This document shows, one piece after another, positions 18,110-27,627 of a stretch of DNA of 64,000 nt. The position numbers and the translations under genes are program-made. Position 1 is the stretch's first letter. The number at the start of each line of letters is the position of its first letter. The stretch is from JAICYJ01 sp963766445. GTDB taxonomy: Bacteria > Actinomycetota > Thermoleophilia > Gaiellales > JAICJC01. The stretch covers positions 1 to 64,000 of the forward strand of contig CAVXZW010000019.1 in the NCBI GenBank assembly GCA_963766445.1, read 5' to 3'. The notes beneath the pieces are model-generated. The model saw only the letters and a program-made list of their open reading frames with translations, was not told the DNA's origin and ran no database searches.

Positions 18110-18162
18110 TGGCCTGCCCGCGCTAGCCTTGAGCGTGTCACCGAGTTGAGCGGAGGTGCGAT

Positions 18163-19290
18163 GTGAGCGGGTTGCGACGGCTTCGCGTCGTGATCGCCGG
18201 CGGAGGGGTGGCAGCGCTGGAGACCGCGCTCGCCCTTCGGACGCTGGCCCCCGAGCTGACCGATATCACGCTCGTCGCCCCGACGGACCGGTTCCGGTTC
18301 CGGGCCGCCGCGGTCGGCGAGCCGTTCGGCCGAGCCGAGGTGCACCGGTTCGATCTCGCGTCGATCTGCCGCGACATCGGCGTCACGCTTCGCCACGGCA
18401 CGCTCTCCGCCGTCGACGCGGACAACCGCAGCGCCACGATAGGCGGCGACGAGACGATCGAGTACGACGCCGTCGTCGTCGCCTGCGGCGCCGTCGCCAC
18501 CCCGGTGGTGCCCGGCGCGCTCGTGTTCGGCGGCCCGGAGGATGTCGAGGCCCTCCGTGCGCTGGTCGCCCGGATCGACGCCGGAGAGGTCCACTCAGTC
18601 GCCTTCGCCGTCCCGGCGAGCATCGGGTGGGCGCTGCCCGCATACGAGCTCGCCCTCCTCACGGCGCACAGGGCGGATCCGCGTGTCTCGATCTTGCTTG
18701 TCACGCCGGAGGACGAGCCGCTGGCCGCGTTCGGCGGCGAGGCGAGCGCCGAGGTGCGGCAGCTGCTCGACGAGAGCGGCGTCGCGCTTCACCTCCGGCA
18801 GACTCCGGTCGAGTTCTCGGCAGGGGTGCTGCGAACGCAGCCGGGTGACGAGCTCGAGGTCGAGCACGTCGTCGCCTTGCCCCGGCTTTCGGGCGTGCCC
18901 ATCGACGGTCTGCCGGTGACTCGCGACGGGCTCCTGCGGACCGACGCGTTCGGCCGCGTCGACAACCTCGCCGACGTCTACGCCGCCGGCGACATCACGG
19001 CGTTCCCCGTGAAGCAGGGCGGGATCGCCGCCGAGCAGGCGGATGCGGTCGCCGAGATGCTCGCCGCCGAGGCGGGGATCGAGATCACGCCGGCACCGTT
19101 CCGGCCGGTGCTGCGCGGGGTGCTCATGACCGGCGGGGAGGACCGGTTCCTGCGGGCCGACCTGACCGGCGGGCGGGGCAACACCGCCGAGGCCGATGCG
19201 CAGGCGCTCTGGTGGCCGCCCTCGAAGGTGTCGGGCCGCTACCTGGCGCCGTACCTGGCCGGCCTCGAGGCCGCGGCTACCACGACTTGA
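18163..19290 (+). CDS. NAD(P)/FAD-dependent oxidoreductase (NDH-2/SQR-like)
   Basis: A 375-residue flavoprotein with the dinucleotide motif VVIAGGGVAALETALAL at the N-terminus, a central YDAVVVACG segment, and the second FAD contact DVYAAGDITAFPVKQGGIAAEQAD. The overall layout fits sulfide:quinone reductase, NADH dehydrogenase type II and related proteins. The paired redox cysteines of SQR are not evident, so sulfide oxidation is unlikely. The C-terminus (KVSGRYLAPYLA) resembles FAD oxidoreductases found in actinobacterial stress clusters. GTG 18163 follows a GGAGG-like site. It converges with, and overlaps by 14 bases, the acyl-CoA synthetase gene. Confidence 0.82.
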   Translation: MSGLRRLRVVIAGGGVAALETALALRTLAPELTDITLVAPTDRFRFRAAAVGEPFGRAEVHRFDLASICRDIGVTLRHGTLSAVDADNRSATIGGDETIEYDAVVVACGAVATPVVPGALVFGGPEDVEALRALVARIDAGEVHSVAFAVPASIGWALPAYELALLTAHRADPRVSILLVTPEDEPLAAFGGEASAEVRQLLDESGVALHLRQTPVEFSAGVLRTQPGDELEVEHVVALPRLSGVPIDGLPVTRDGLLRTDAFGRVDNLADVYAAGDITAFPVKQGGIAAEQADAVAEMLAAEAGIEITPAPFRPVLRGVLMTGGEDRFLRADLTGGRGNTAEADAQALWWPPSKVSGRYLAPYLAGLEAAATTT

Positions 19291-21919
19291 GCCGCCCGGG
19301 CGGAGCGGCGTGGGCGACGCGCACGCGGGCGTCGACCGCAACGCAGTCGTCGGCGAGCGCGATGACGGGGTTCAGGTCGAGCTCCGCGACCTGCGGGAAG
19401 TCCTCGGCGAGCGCGGCGAGGCGGATGACGAGATCGACGAGCGCGCCGGTGTCGGCCGCCGCGCGGCCGCGGAAGCCGGCGACGAGGTCCCCGGCCTTGC
19501 CCGAGGCGACGAGCTCGTGGGCGTCCACGTCGGTCATCGGAAGCGTCGCGAACGCGGTGCCCCCGATCAGCTCGGCCATCGTGCCGCCCGGGCCGAACGC
19601 GACGACGGGTCCGAACACCGGGTCCTGGACGACTCCTGCCAGAAGCTCGATCCCGCCCGAGACCATCGGCTGCATCACGGCCGGGTAGCCGACGCGGTCC
19701 AGGGCTGCGTCGAGCGCGGCGGTGTCGCCGATGCCGAGGATCACCCCGCCGCGGTCGACCTTGTGCACGCCCGCCTCGCCGAGCTTGACCGCCAGCGGAT
19801 ACCCCAGCGCGTGCGCCGCTTCGAGCGCCTCCTCGCGGCCGGTCACCGTGCGCTGCGTGACGCACGGCACGCCGTAGGCCGTGAGCAGCCGGCGGGCGGC
19901 GTCGGCCGGGAGCCAGGCGTCGGGCGCGGTCTCGAGCGCGGCGTCGACGATGGCCTGTGCCGCGGCCCGGTCGACGACGGGCTCGTGGACGCGGCCGTGC
20001 GGCCGCCGCAGCCACTCCGCCCGTTCGACGGCTCGGGCGAGCGCGCCGGCGGCGGCCTCGGGGTAGCGGTAGCAGGGCACCGATCCGCCGTGAGGCGTCG
20101 TGCCGGGCGTGACGGCGAGGACGGGCTTCGTCGCTCCCTCGCGGTCACACGCGTCGCCGATCGCGCCCACGACCTCCTCCGGCATCGCCAGCGCCGTGGG
20201 TGCGGCGAGCACGACGAGCGCGTCGACGTCGGCGTCGGCGAGGAGCAGCGGCACCACCGAGGCGAAGGTCTCGGATGTGGCCGAGGCGATCATGTCGACG
20301 GGGTTCGCCACCGTCGCCTCGTCGGGCAGGAGCGCCGCCAGGTGCTGGCGCGTGTGCTCGTTGAGCGGCGCGAGCTCGAATCCCAGCTCGGCGCACGCGT
20401 CGGCGCACAGGATCGCGAGCCCGCCCGCGTTCGAGAGGATCGCGACGCGCCGTCCGTGCGGGAGCGGCTGCTTCGCGACGAGCTGGAGGACGTCGCAGAG
20501 CTCCTGGAGCGTGTGCGCACGGATCACACCGGCCTGGCGGAACAGGGCCTCGGCCGCCTGGTCGGAGCCGGCGAGCGCGGCGGTGTGCGAGAGCGCGGCC
20601 CGCTCGCCCATGGTTGTGGAGCCGCTCTTCAGGGCAAGGATGGGCTTGCGCCTCGCCACCCGGTTGGCGATTCGCGCAAACCGGCGGGGGTTGCCGAACG
20701 ACTCGAGGTACAGGGCGATCGCGGCGGTCTCCGGATCGTCCTCCCAGTACTCGAGCAGGTCGTTCGACGACACGTCCGCCTTGTTGCCGACAGAGACGAA
20801 CGCCGACAGGCCGAGGCCGCGCTGGGAGGCCTCGTCGATCACCGCCAGGCCGACGGCGCCGCTCTGCGACGAGATGGCGACGTTCCCCGGCTCGAACTGG
20901 CGTCGCGAGAAGGTCGCGTTCATCATCGGCCCCGATGCGAACACCCCAAGGCAGTTCGGCCCGACCATGCGCGCGCCGTGCGAGCGCACGAGCGCCAGCA
21001 GATCGGCCTCCGCCTTGGCGCCCGCGGGCCCGGTCTCGGCGAAGCCCGCCGAGATCACGCACACGGCTTTCGCGCCGGCGCCCAGCGCCTCGGCGACCGC
21101 GCCCTGCACGGCGCCGGACGGCACGGCGATGACCGCCAGGTCGACCGGCGTGGGGAGCTCGGCCACCGACGCGTGTGCGGCGTGGCCGGCGACCGGCTCG
21201 CCCGAGCGGTTCACGGGGTAGACCGCCCCGGTGTAGCCGGCCTCGACGATGTTCCGGAAGACGGCGCCGCCGATCGAGCCGTCCCGCGCCGACGCGCCGA
21301 CGACCGCCACCGCCGCCGGTTCGAGCACGGGGCGAAGGGATGGGCCGACGCCCGTGTGATCGCGGAAGTCGACCGCCTCGCGGTATCGCTCGTCCGAGCG
21401 GATCGGGAACTCGACCCGGACCTCGCCTCCGTCGTCCGTACGGCTGACCTCGAAGCCCGAGGCCTCGAAGACTCCGAGCATCGGCCGGTTCTCGGACATC
21501 ACCTCGGCCACGAAGCGCTCGATGCCGACCCGCCCCGCTTCGTCGGCGATCTGCTCGAGGAGGCGGGTTGCGATGCCGTCGGCCTGGCGGTCGTCGGCGA
21601 CGACGAACGACACCTCCGCCAGGCACGGGTCGCGCAGGCGCGCGAAGCTGGCGATGCCGACGACCCGGTCGGTCTCGTCGGCGCCGGCGGCCACGGCGAT
21701 CAGGATTCCCTGGCTGCTCCAGTCCGGATCGAGAAAGTCCTCGACCATCGCGTCGTCGACCCGGCGGGCCCCATGGAACCGCAGGCGCATGCTGGCCGGC
21801 GAGAGATCGGTCAGGAACCTCCGCACGGCGTCGGCGTCGCGCTCGTTCGGCGGACGCAGGCGGAGCGTGCGCCCGCCTCGCAGGATGACATCGTGAACGC
21901 GTTGCCCGGTGGCGCTCAT
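19277..21919 (-). CDS. GNAT acetyltransferase fused to ADP-forming acyl-CoA synthetase
   Basis: An 880-residue fusion. Residues 1-170 form a GNAT domain with the acetyl-CoA loop RQADGIATRLLEQ. Residues about 195-470 form the CoA-binding and ligase domains of the NDP-forming acetyl-CoA synthetase alpha part, with VVGASARDGSIGGAV and the phosphohistidine segment AALSHTAALAG (His near 445). The C-terminal third is the ATP-grasp beta part (YPLAVKLGEAGVHKVDRGGV, AELDLNPVIA). Unlike the enteric Pat/YfiQ protein, GNAT is N-terminal and the His is kept, so the ligase half may be active, linking acetyl-CoA, ATP and protein acetylation. It is 16 bases downstream of a Usp gene in the same operon. Confidence 0.92.
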   Translation of the reverse strand: MSATGQRVHDVILRGGRTLRLRPPNERDADAVRRFLTDLSPASMRLRFHGARRVDDAMVEDFLDPDWSSQGILIAVAAGADETDRVVGIASFARLRDPCLAEVSFVVADDRQADGIATRLLEQIADEAGRVGIERFVAEVMSENRPMLGVFEASGFEVSRTDDGGEVRVEFPIRSDERYREAVDFRDHTGVGPSLRPVLEPAAVAVVGASARDGSIGGAVFRNIVEAGYTGAVYPVNRSGEPVAGHAAHASVAELPTPVDLAVIAVPSGAVQGAVAEALGAGAKAVCVISAGFAETGPAGAKAEADLLALVRSHGARMVGPNCLGVFASGPMMNATFSRRQFEPGNVAISSQSGAVGLAVIDEASQRGLGLSAFVSVGNKADVSSNDLLEYWEDDPETAAIALYLESFGNPRRFARIANRVARRKPILALKSGSTTMGERAALSHTAALAGSDQAAEALFRQAGVIRAHTLQELCDVLQLVAKQPLPHGRRVAILSNAGGLAILCADACAELGFELAPLNEHTRQHLAALLPDEATVANPVDMIASATSETFASVVPLLLADADVDALVVLAAPTALAMPEEVVGAIGDACDREGATKPVLAVTPGTTPHGGSVPCYRYPEAAAGALARAVERAEWLRRPHGRVHEPVVDRAAAQAIVDAALETAPDAWLPADAARRLLTAYGVPCVTQRTVTGREEALEAAHALGYPLAVKLGEAGVHKVDRGGVILGIGDTAALDAALDRVGYPAVMQPMVSGGIELLAGVVQDPVFGPVVAFGPGGTMAELIGGTAFATLPMTDVDAHELVASGKAGDLVAGFRGRAAADTGALVDLVIRLAALAEDFPQVAELDLNPVIALADDCVAVDARVRVAHAAPPGRLKSW

Positions 21920-21935
21920 CTGAATCGTCCGTAGC

Positions 21936-22758
21936 TTATGCGGGAGTTGGCCGGACCACTAATACGGAGCATCCAGCGCGGTGGGCGGCGCGCTCGCTCA
22001 CGCTGCCGAGCGCGTGGACGCCGCGAAGGCCCCGGCTTCCCAGCACGAGCAGATCCGCGTCGACGTCGGAGAACGCGTCGACGGGGTCGCGCGTGTCATC
22101 CGTCAGCAGGAACCCGCCCGAGTCGATGACGATCGAGCGCACCTCGCCGTAGTCGACCGCAGCGCCGCCCATCGCGACGAGCCCGCGGAGGGTCGCACCC
22201 GTCCGCTCGGCGATCGCCGCCGCGTGCCCGGCCGCCTCGCGTGACTGGGCCGATCCGTCGAGGCCGACGACGATCGAGCGCGGGAACCCGTCCTCGCCGC
22301 TCTGGCGGGTGAGCAGGACCGAGCACGGCGCCGGAATGGACGAGCGCCGTCGCGACGCTTCCGATCAGGATGCCCGGCATGCGCCGGTGGCCGTGGCTGC
22401 CGACGGCGACGACCGTCGCGTTCCGGACCTTCGCCTCGACGACGGACAGCGGCGCGGGCGGCCCCGTGACGACGCCCGTCTGCACGCTCAGGTGCTCGGG
22501 CAGCTCCTGCCGTGCTCTCTCGATGCCGGCCGTGATCGCCTCGCGCGGAACCTTCGTGGCGTGCGCGATCGGGATCGCCGGCCAGCCGATCGAGACGGCG
22601 GCATCCTCGTTCGCCACCCCGAACAGCATGACCTCGGCCCCTGCCGGAGCAAGCCGCGCGATCTGACGGACCGTCTCGATGCTCGCATCCGAGCCGTCGA
22701 TCCCGCATGCGACGCGGGCGAAGACATCGGTCGTCCCGGGGTCGGGCGCGGTGGTCAT
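21936..22758 (-). CDS. Tandem-domain universal stress protein (frameshifted near 22325)
   Basis: Two Usp domains in one gene. Domain one, from ATG 22758 (RVACGIDGSDASIETVRQ and GSHGHRRMPGILIGSVATAL), is followed by a shift of one base near 22325. After it, domain two reads SIVVGLDGS and ends in DLLVLGSRGLRGVHALGSVS and CSVLVVRP with a stop at 21936. Total length is about 274 residues, standard for two-domain Usps. Both nucleotide loops keep the G-2X-G-9X-G pattern approximately. It overlaps the upstream Usp gene by 4 bases and precedes the acyl-CoA synthetase by 16 bases, so they form one operon. Confidence 0.87.
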
Positions 22759-23207
22759 GCGCCTCCCTCCCCGGAGTCGCCGGGGTCGCGCACGACCACG
22801 ACCGGGCACGGGGCGTGCTGGAGCACGCCCAGAGTGGTGCTTCCGAAGATCAGCGACATCACCGCTCCCCATCCGTGTGAGCCGAGAACGACCATGCTCG
22901 CCCCTCGGCGCTCCGCCGTTTCACAGATACCCTGCACCGCCGGCCCCTTGGCGACGATGGGTTCCGCCTCCACCCCCGCCCTCGCCGCCCGAGCGACCGC
23001 AGCCGCGAGCGTCTCCTCGGCCCAGGTTCGCTCCGTGTCGAGAAACTCCGGGTCGAGCGACTCGGGAAGCGGCACTCCGAAGCTCCCGCGGAGCGGCGCC
23101 CAGACGCACACGAACGCCGCGGAGGCGCCGCGTGCGCGCGCGAGCTCGAGCCCAAGGGCCTCTGCCGCCCGGGCCGGGGCCGACCCGTCGGTTGCGATCA
23201 GGATCAT
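22755..23207 (-). CDS. Universal stress protein (UspA family)
   Basis: A 150-residue Usp with IATDGSAPARAAEALG at the N-terminus and the ATP loop GSHGWGAVMSLIFGSTTLGVLQHAPCPVVVV near the end. ATG 23207, with its stop overlapping the tandem Usp start (ATGA). It is the second gene of a Usp-Usp-Usp-acyl-CoA synthetase run. Confidence 0.94.
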   Translation of the reverse strand: MILIATDGSAPARAAEALGLELARARGASAAFVCVWAPLRGSFGVPLPESLDPEFLDTERTWAEETLAAAVARAARAGVEAEPIVAKGPAVQGICETAERRGASMVVLGSHGWGAVMSLIFGSTTLGVLQHAPCPVVVVRDPGDSGEGGA

Positions 23208-23276
23208 GGCGTGACCGTCTCGTCATGCCTCGGGCTGGGCCCGCCCTTTCGGGACAGACCCAGCCGTCGGTACTCA

Positions 23277-23747
23277 TCAGTTGACGGCCGCGGCCTCTCG
23301 CGCCGTACCGGCCGCACCGCTGCGGCTGGCCATGTCAGGCACCACGAGCACGGGGCAGCCCGCGAGGTGGAGAAGGCGCTGGGCGACGCTCCCGAGGAAC
23401 ACGCCGGCGAGCGCCGTGTGGCCCCGAGTGCCCGTCACGATGACGTCGGCCGATTCCTTCACGGCGGCGTCGGCGATGATGTGCGCCGGGCCTCCGGTCA
23501 TCGAGCTCGTGACCTGGAGCTCGGCCTTGATGCCGTCGTCGTTGAACTGCTTGATCTGCCCGCGAACCTTGGTGAGGATCTCGTCCTCGTCCACGTGGAC
23601 AGGCCCCGCGGCTCGGCCGGCCATGATCTCCTTCACATGGACGGCGACGATCCGGCTCCCGGACTCTTTGGCCAGGCGGCCGGCGTAGTCGACCGCTCTG
23701 TCTGACGGCTGCGAGCCGTCGATCGCCAATACGATGGTCCCAAACAT
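23277..23747 (-). CDS. Universal stress protein (UspA family)
   Basis: A 156-residue Usp: TIVLAIDGSQPSDRAVDYAG at the start, and ATP-binding loop GTRGHTALAGVFLGSVAQRLLHLA. The short Ala-rich tail is unremarkable. It has an AGGAGGTG ribosome site. It is the promoter-proximal gene of the minus-strand stress operon and lies back to back with the DosS-like kinase, with 112 bases between the starts. Confidence 0.95.
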   Translation of the reverse strand: MFGTIVLAIDGSQPSDRAVDYAGRLAKESGSRIVAVHVKEIMAGRAAGPVHVDEDEILTKVRGQIKQFNDDGIKAELQVTSSMTGGPAHIIADAAVKESADVIVTGTRGHTALAGVFLGSVAQRLLHLAGCPVLVVPDMASRSGAAGTAREAAAVN

Positions 23748-23859
23748 CGCGCACCTCCTGTGCTCGTCGGGTTGGGTGGCACTAGTGTTGGCGCCCTAGG
23801 AAACGTCCGCATCAGGGCGCCCGCGGATTGCGATTGCGGGAATCCCGTATTCTCCCACT
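23748..23859. promoter_or_regulatory. Divergent promoter region between the Usp operon and the DosS-like kinase
   Basis: The spacer holds an 11-base palindrome (CGGGAATCCCG, 23837-23847) 12 bases before the kinase GTG, and a 7-base inverted repeat GCGCCCT/AGGGCGC with a 16-base loop around 23791-23820. Either could be the binding site of the NarL-type regulator encoded next door. The sequence does not match the mycobacterial DosR box closely. Confidence 0.4.
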
Positions 23860-25584
23860 GTGAGCGCCACGGCGCCAGACGATCGTCTCCAGGCCGTTCT
23901 CGACGCCGGCGTGGCGATCGCCGGTGGACTCGAGCTTGAGCAGATCCTGCCTCGTCTCGTGCAGTCCGCATGCGATCTGACGGGGGCGCGGTACGGGGCG
24001 ATCGGCGTGCTCGACGAGCCGGGCAACAAGCTGGCCCAGTTCATCACGGCCGGTCTCGGCGACGACGAGCGCGCCGCCATCGGCGACCTCCCGACCGGGA
24101 GGGGGATCCTGGGTGTGCTCATCACCGACGCCCGGCCGCTGCGGCTCTCCGACATCGGGTCCGATCCGCGCTCGGTCGGCTTCCCGCCGAACCACCCGCC
24201 GATGCGGACGTTCCTCGGGGTGCCGGTGATCGCGGGCGGCAGCGTCTTCGGGAACCTCTACCTCACCGAGAAGCGCGAGGGCGGCGACTTCACCGAGGCC
24301 GACGAGGCCGTGGCCATCATGCTCGCGGCGCAGGCGGGGGCCGCGATCCAGAACGCGCGGCTCTTCGCGGACGCCCGCACCCACGCCGATGCGCTCGAGA
24401 GGGCCTGGACGGAGCTCTCGTCGGTCGACGAGCTGCTCGGCGCGATCCTGAGGGGCGGATCTCGCGACGACGTCCTCCAGCTCCTGGCCGAGCAGGCCGT
24501 CAGGGTCGTGCCGTCCGCCGTGATCGGCATCGCCCTTCCCGAGGAGGACCGGACGATGCTCCGCTACGTCGCAGCGGCCGGCGAGCACGGCGAGCGGCTC
24601 CGCCAGCACGCCGTGCCGGTGGCCGGGTCCAAGGTCGGGGCGGCCTTGCTCGCACGGCGGGTCGTGAGGGTCGACGACCTCGAGGCCGACCCCGATGCCT
24701 ATGCGCCCACCGGCCGGATCGCAGGCGTGCGCTCGCTGCTGATCGTGCCGATCGTCCGCCGGTTCGAGGCGGTCGGCGTCATCGTCGCCGGCGATCGCTC
24801 GACTCCGGAGGCGCTGGCGGGCGACGACGAGCGCCTCCTCCAGGCCTATGCCACCCGGACGGTGCTCGTCCTCGAGCTGAACCAGGCGCTCTCCGCCGAG
24901 CGCGACCGGGCCGACGCCGTCGAGCGGCTCGTCGCATCCGAGATCCGTGACGCGGCCCGTCGCGAGACGCTCCGGCGCGTTGTCGAGGCACAGGAGCGCG
25001 AGCGCCGCCGGCTCGCGATCGAGCTGCACGACGAGACGGGGCAGTCCCTGGCCGCGGTGCTGATGGGCCTGCGGCGGCTCGAGGAGTCGACCGACCCGGC
25101 CACGGTGCGAGCGACCGTCGACGAGCTTCGCGAGACCGTCGTCAACGCCGTCCAGGAGCTGCGCGCCCTGGCCGTCGAGCTCCGGCCGAAGGCGCTCGAC
25201 GACTTCGGGCTGTCTCCGGCGCTCGAGCGGCTGATCGATACCTACAGCCGCCGGACGGGCCTCACCGTCGACTCCCACCTCGCCGGCCTCGAGCCCCGTC
25301 TTCCCGAGCCGGTAGAGTCGGCGCTCTATCGGATCGTGCAGGAGGCGCTGACCAACATCGCAAAGCATGCCGGAGCTTCGACGGTGAGCGTCGTCGCGCG
25401 CCGCGACGAGGGCCGCATCGTCCTCCTCGTGGAGGACAACGGAACCGGGTTCGACGCGGCCGCGCCGGCCGAAGGGCTGGGCCTGGTCTCGATGCGCGAG
25501 CGGGCAGAGCTCCTCGGAGGATCGCTTCGAGTCGAGTCCGGCTCGGAGCAGGGCACCACGCTCGTCATCGAGGTCCCTGCGTGA
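23860..25584 (+). CDS. DosS/DosT-like GAF sensor histidine kinase
   Basis: A 574-residue soluble kinase. GAF-A (about residues 25-165) carries GFPPNHPPMRTFLGVPV. As I recall Mycobacterium DosS, its heme-ligand His149 lies in the same HPPMRTFLGVP segment, which makes His112 here the equivalent. GAF-B follows (about 185-330), then HisKA_3 with the phospho-acceptor His in LAIELHDETGQSLAAVLMG, and a HATPase domain with EALTNIAKHAGAS and DNGTGFDAAAPAEGLGL. It overlaps the response regulator by 4 bases. By analogy it may sense O2, NO, CO or redox state. Heme binding is inferred from one residue and its context. Confidence 0.9.
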   Translation: MSATAPDDRLQAVLDAGVAIAGGLELEQILPRLVQSACDLTGARYGAIGVLDEPGNKLAQFITAGLGDDERAAIGDLPTGRGILGVLITDARPLRLSDIGSDPRSVGFPPNHPPMRTFLGVPVIAGGSVFGNLYLTEKREGGDFTEADEAVAIMLAAQAGAAIQNARLFADARTHADALERAWTELSSVDELLGAILRGGSRDDVLQLLAEQAVRVVPSAVIGIALPEEDRTMLRYVAAAGEHGERLRQHAVPVAGSKVGAALLARRVVRVDDLEADPDAYAPTGRIAGVRSLLIVPIVRRFEAVGVIVAGDRSTPEALAGDDERLLQAYATRTVLVLELNQALSAERDRADAVERLVASEIRDAARRETLRRVVEAQERERRRLAIELHDETGQSLAAVLMGLRRLEESTDPATVRATVDELRETVVNAVQELRALAVELRPKALDDFGLSPALERLIDTYSRRTGLTVDSHLAGLEPRLPEPVESALYRIVQEALTNIAKHAGASTVSVVARRDEGRIVLLVEDNGTGFDAAAPAEGLGLVSMRERAELLGGSLRVESGSEQGTTLVIEVPA

Positions 25585-26210
25585 TCCGGATCCTGATCGT
25601 CGACGATCACGCCGTCGTCCGATCGGGCCTCCGCCTTCTCCTGGAGCGCGAGGAGGACCTCGAGGCCATCGGCGAGGCCGGCGACGGGAAGCATGCCGTG
25701 CGGATGGCGCGCGAGCTGAAGCCCGACATCGTGCTGCTCGACGTCGTCATGCCGGGGTCGAGCGGCATCGACGCCGCTGCCGAGATCCGGATCGAGTCAC
25801 CCGATTCGCGCATCCTCATGCTGTCGATGCAGGACGACCCGACCTACGTCCGCCAGGCGTTCGCGTCCGGGGCCGCCGGCTACGTCCTCAAGGACGCCGC
25901 GGACGCGGAGCTCGTCGAGGCGGTGCGGAAGGTCGCCGGGGGCGACCAGTACGTCCACCCGACGCTCGGCGCCAGGCTCGTGGCCGAGCCGGAGGCGAGC
26001 TCGGGGCCCGTGGACTCGCTCTCGGACCGCGAGCGGGAGGTCCTGAAGCTGCTCGCCCTGGGCCACACGAACCAGGAGATCGCGCGGCAGCTCTTCGTCA
26101 GCGTGCGGACGGTCGAGGCGCACCGGGCCCACATCCTGAACAAGCTCCGGGCTTCGACTCGGGCCGAGCTCGTGCGCCATGCGATCGACACGGGCCTCCT
26201 GAGCGACTAG
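25581..26210 (+). CDS. NarL/FixJ-family response regulator (DosR-like)
   Basis: A 209-residue regulator with receiver domain (VDDHAVVRSGL, phospho-acceptor in VLLDVVMPGSSG, Lys in VLKDA) and C-terminal LuxR-type helix-turn-helix (LSDREREVLKLLALGHTNQEIARQLFVSVRTVEAHRAHI). GTG 25581 overlaps the kinase stop. As the cognate partner of a DosS-like kinase and neighbour of Usp, acyl-CoA synthetase and arginine deiminase genes, it is a good candidate for controlling this whole stretch under low oxygen. That is inference. Confidence 0.94.
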   Translation: MIRILIVDDHAVVRSGLRLLLEREEDLEAIGEAGDGKHAVRMARELKPDIVLLDVVMPGSSGIDAAAEIRIESPDSRILMLSMQDDPTYVRQAFASGAAGYVLKDAADAELVEAVRKVAGGDQYVHPTLGARLVAEPEASSGPVDSLSDREREVLKLLALGHTNQEIARQLFVSVRTVEAHRAHILNKLRASTRAELVRHAIDTGLLSD

Positions 26211-26224
26211 CCCCGCCGGCGGGG
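26211..26224. terminator. GC-only palindrome right after the response regulator stop
   Basis: CCCCGCC followed directly by GGCGGGG begins at the base after the TAG. It can fold as a 5-bp stem with a CCGG loop. There is no T-run, so it may be a weak terminator or a transcript-stabilising hairpin between the two-component genes and arcA. Confidence 0.35.
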
Positions 26225-26339
26225 TCGTAGTTTCCCGCACGGCCGGTTCGGTGGTTCCCCCGCCCCAGATCGGCGCTGCCGCCGATGTGCCGGCGGCACG
26301 CCGGTAGCACGATGCGTGCGGACCCCGAAGGAGCTGGCC

Positions 26340-27627
26340 ATGATCTCGCCCGAACGCACACCGCAAAGACAGGCGCACAGCGCCGAGCATGCCCGTCTGG
26401 GCGTCGACTCCGAGGTCGGCGTCCTGCGGCGGGTCATCCTCCACCGGCCCGGCCGCGAGCTCGAGCGGCTGACGCCGACCAACAAGGACGAGCTCCTGTT
26501 CGACGACGTGCTATGGGTGAAGCGCGCCCGGCAGGAGCACGACGCGTTCACCTACACGCTCCGCGCCCGCGGAGTGACCGTGCTGCACCTCCAGGATCTT
26601 CTGGCCCAGACGCTCGAGGACTCCGAGGTCTGCGAGCGTCTCGTCCGCGGCACGATCGCCCACGCGGCGCTCGGCAAGCGCCTTGGGGAGCACGTCCACG
26701 ACTGGCTCTGGCGGTTGCCGCCGGTCGACGTGGCCGGCGCTCTCATCGGCGGCGTGAGCTTCGGCGACCTGCCGTTCACCTCGGCGGGCCTGGTCACCCA
26801 GACGGCCGATCGCTGACGACTTCGCCATCGCTCCGCTTCCGAACCACCTCTTCACCCGCGACACCTCCGCGTGGGTGTACGCCGGCGTCAGCATCAACAC
26901 GATGGCGAAGCCGGCCCGCGCGCGCGAGACGCTGAACGTCGACGCGATCTACCGCCACCACCCGCTCTTCGCGCGCCGCGACGACTTCCACGTCTGGAGC
27001 GACGGACTCGACGTGCCCGCGATGCTCGAGGGCGGCGACATGCTCGTCATCGGGAACGGCTGCGTCCTCATCGGCATGGGCGAGCGCACCCGCCCGGTCG
27101 CCGTCGAGCAGATCGCCCAGCGCCTGTTCGCGACCGGCGCCGCGACGTCGGTGATCGCCGTCGTCATGCCCAAGCTGCGCTCGGCGATGCACCTCGACAC
27201 GGTAATGACGATGGTCGACCATGACGCGTTCACGATCTACCCGGGCCTGAAGGACGCCCTCGCCGGCTACCGGCTCGAGCCCAGGGACGACGCCGGCGTG
27301 AAGGTCGAGCGCGAGCCCGATCTGTTCGCCGCCATCGCCCGGGCCCTCGACCTGCCGAGCCTGCGGCTCATCGCCACCGGCGGCGACCACTACGAGGCCG
27401 AGCGCGAGCAGTGGGACGACGGCAACAACGTGCTCGCCATCGCACCCGGTGTCGTCGTCGCCTACGAGCGCAACGTCGACACGAACGAACGCCTGACCGA
27501 GGCCGGCGTCGAGGTCATCACCATCACCGGCTCGGAGCTCGGCCGGGGCCGAGGCGGCCCACGCTGCATGTCGTGCCCCATCGAGCGTGACCCAGTCCAT
27601 CAGCAGGAAGGGAGCATCCCGCAATGA
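26340..27627 (+). CDS. arcA: Arginine deiminase (frameshifted near 26812)
   Basis: Converts arginine to citrulline and ammonia, the first step of the arginine deiminase pathway. ATG 26340 follows a GGAGC site. The first part shows GVLRRVILHRPGRELERLTP and DDVLWVKRARQEHD. A one-base insertion near 26812 splits the gene just before the DDFAIAPLPNHLFTRD motif. Downstream are MLEGGDMLVIGNG, HLDTVMTMVD and the catalytic cysteine in GGPRCMSCPIERD. With the shift corrected it is about 428 residues, normal for ArcA. It overlaps arcB by 4 bases. The pathway yields ATP without respiration, which fits the DosS-like system upstream. Confidence 0.92.

Noticed and set aside
18163..19290. Sulfide:quinone oxidoreductase
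   Set aside because: The fold fits, but the conserved redox cysteine pair was not found, so only a general FAD oxidoreductase is called.
19196..21934. A 912-codon plus-strand open frame
   Set aside because: It is antisense to the acyl-CoA synthetase, is Arg/Asp/His-rich and low-complexity, and has no family motif.
26211..26339. DosR-box-like GGGGTCGTAGTTTCCC upstream of arcA
   Set aside because: The spacing and centre do not match the mycobacterial consensus, and no second copy was seen before the Usp genes.
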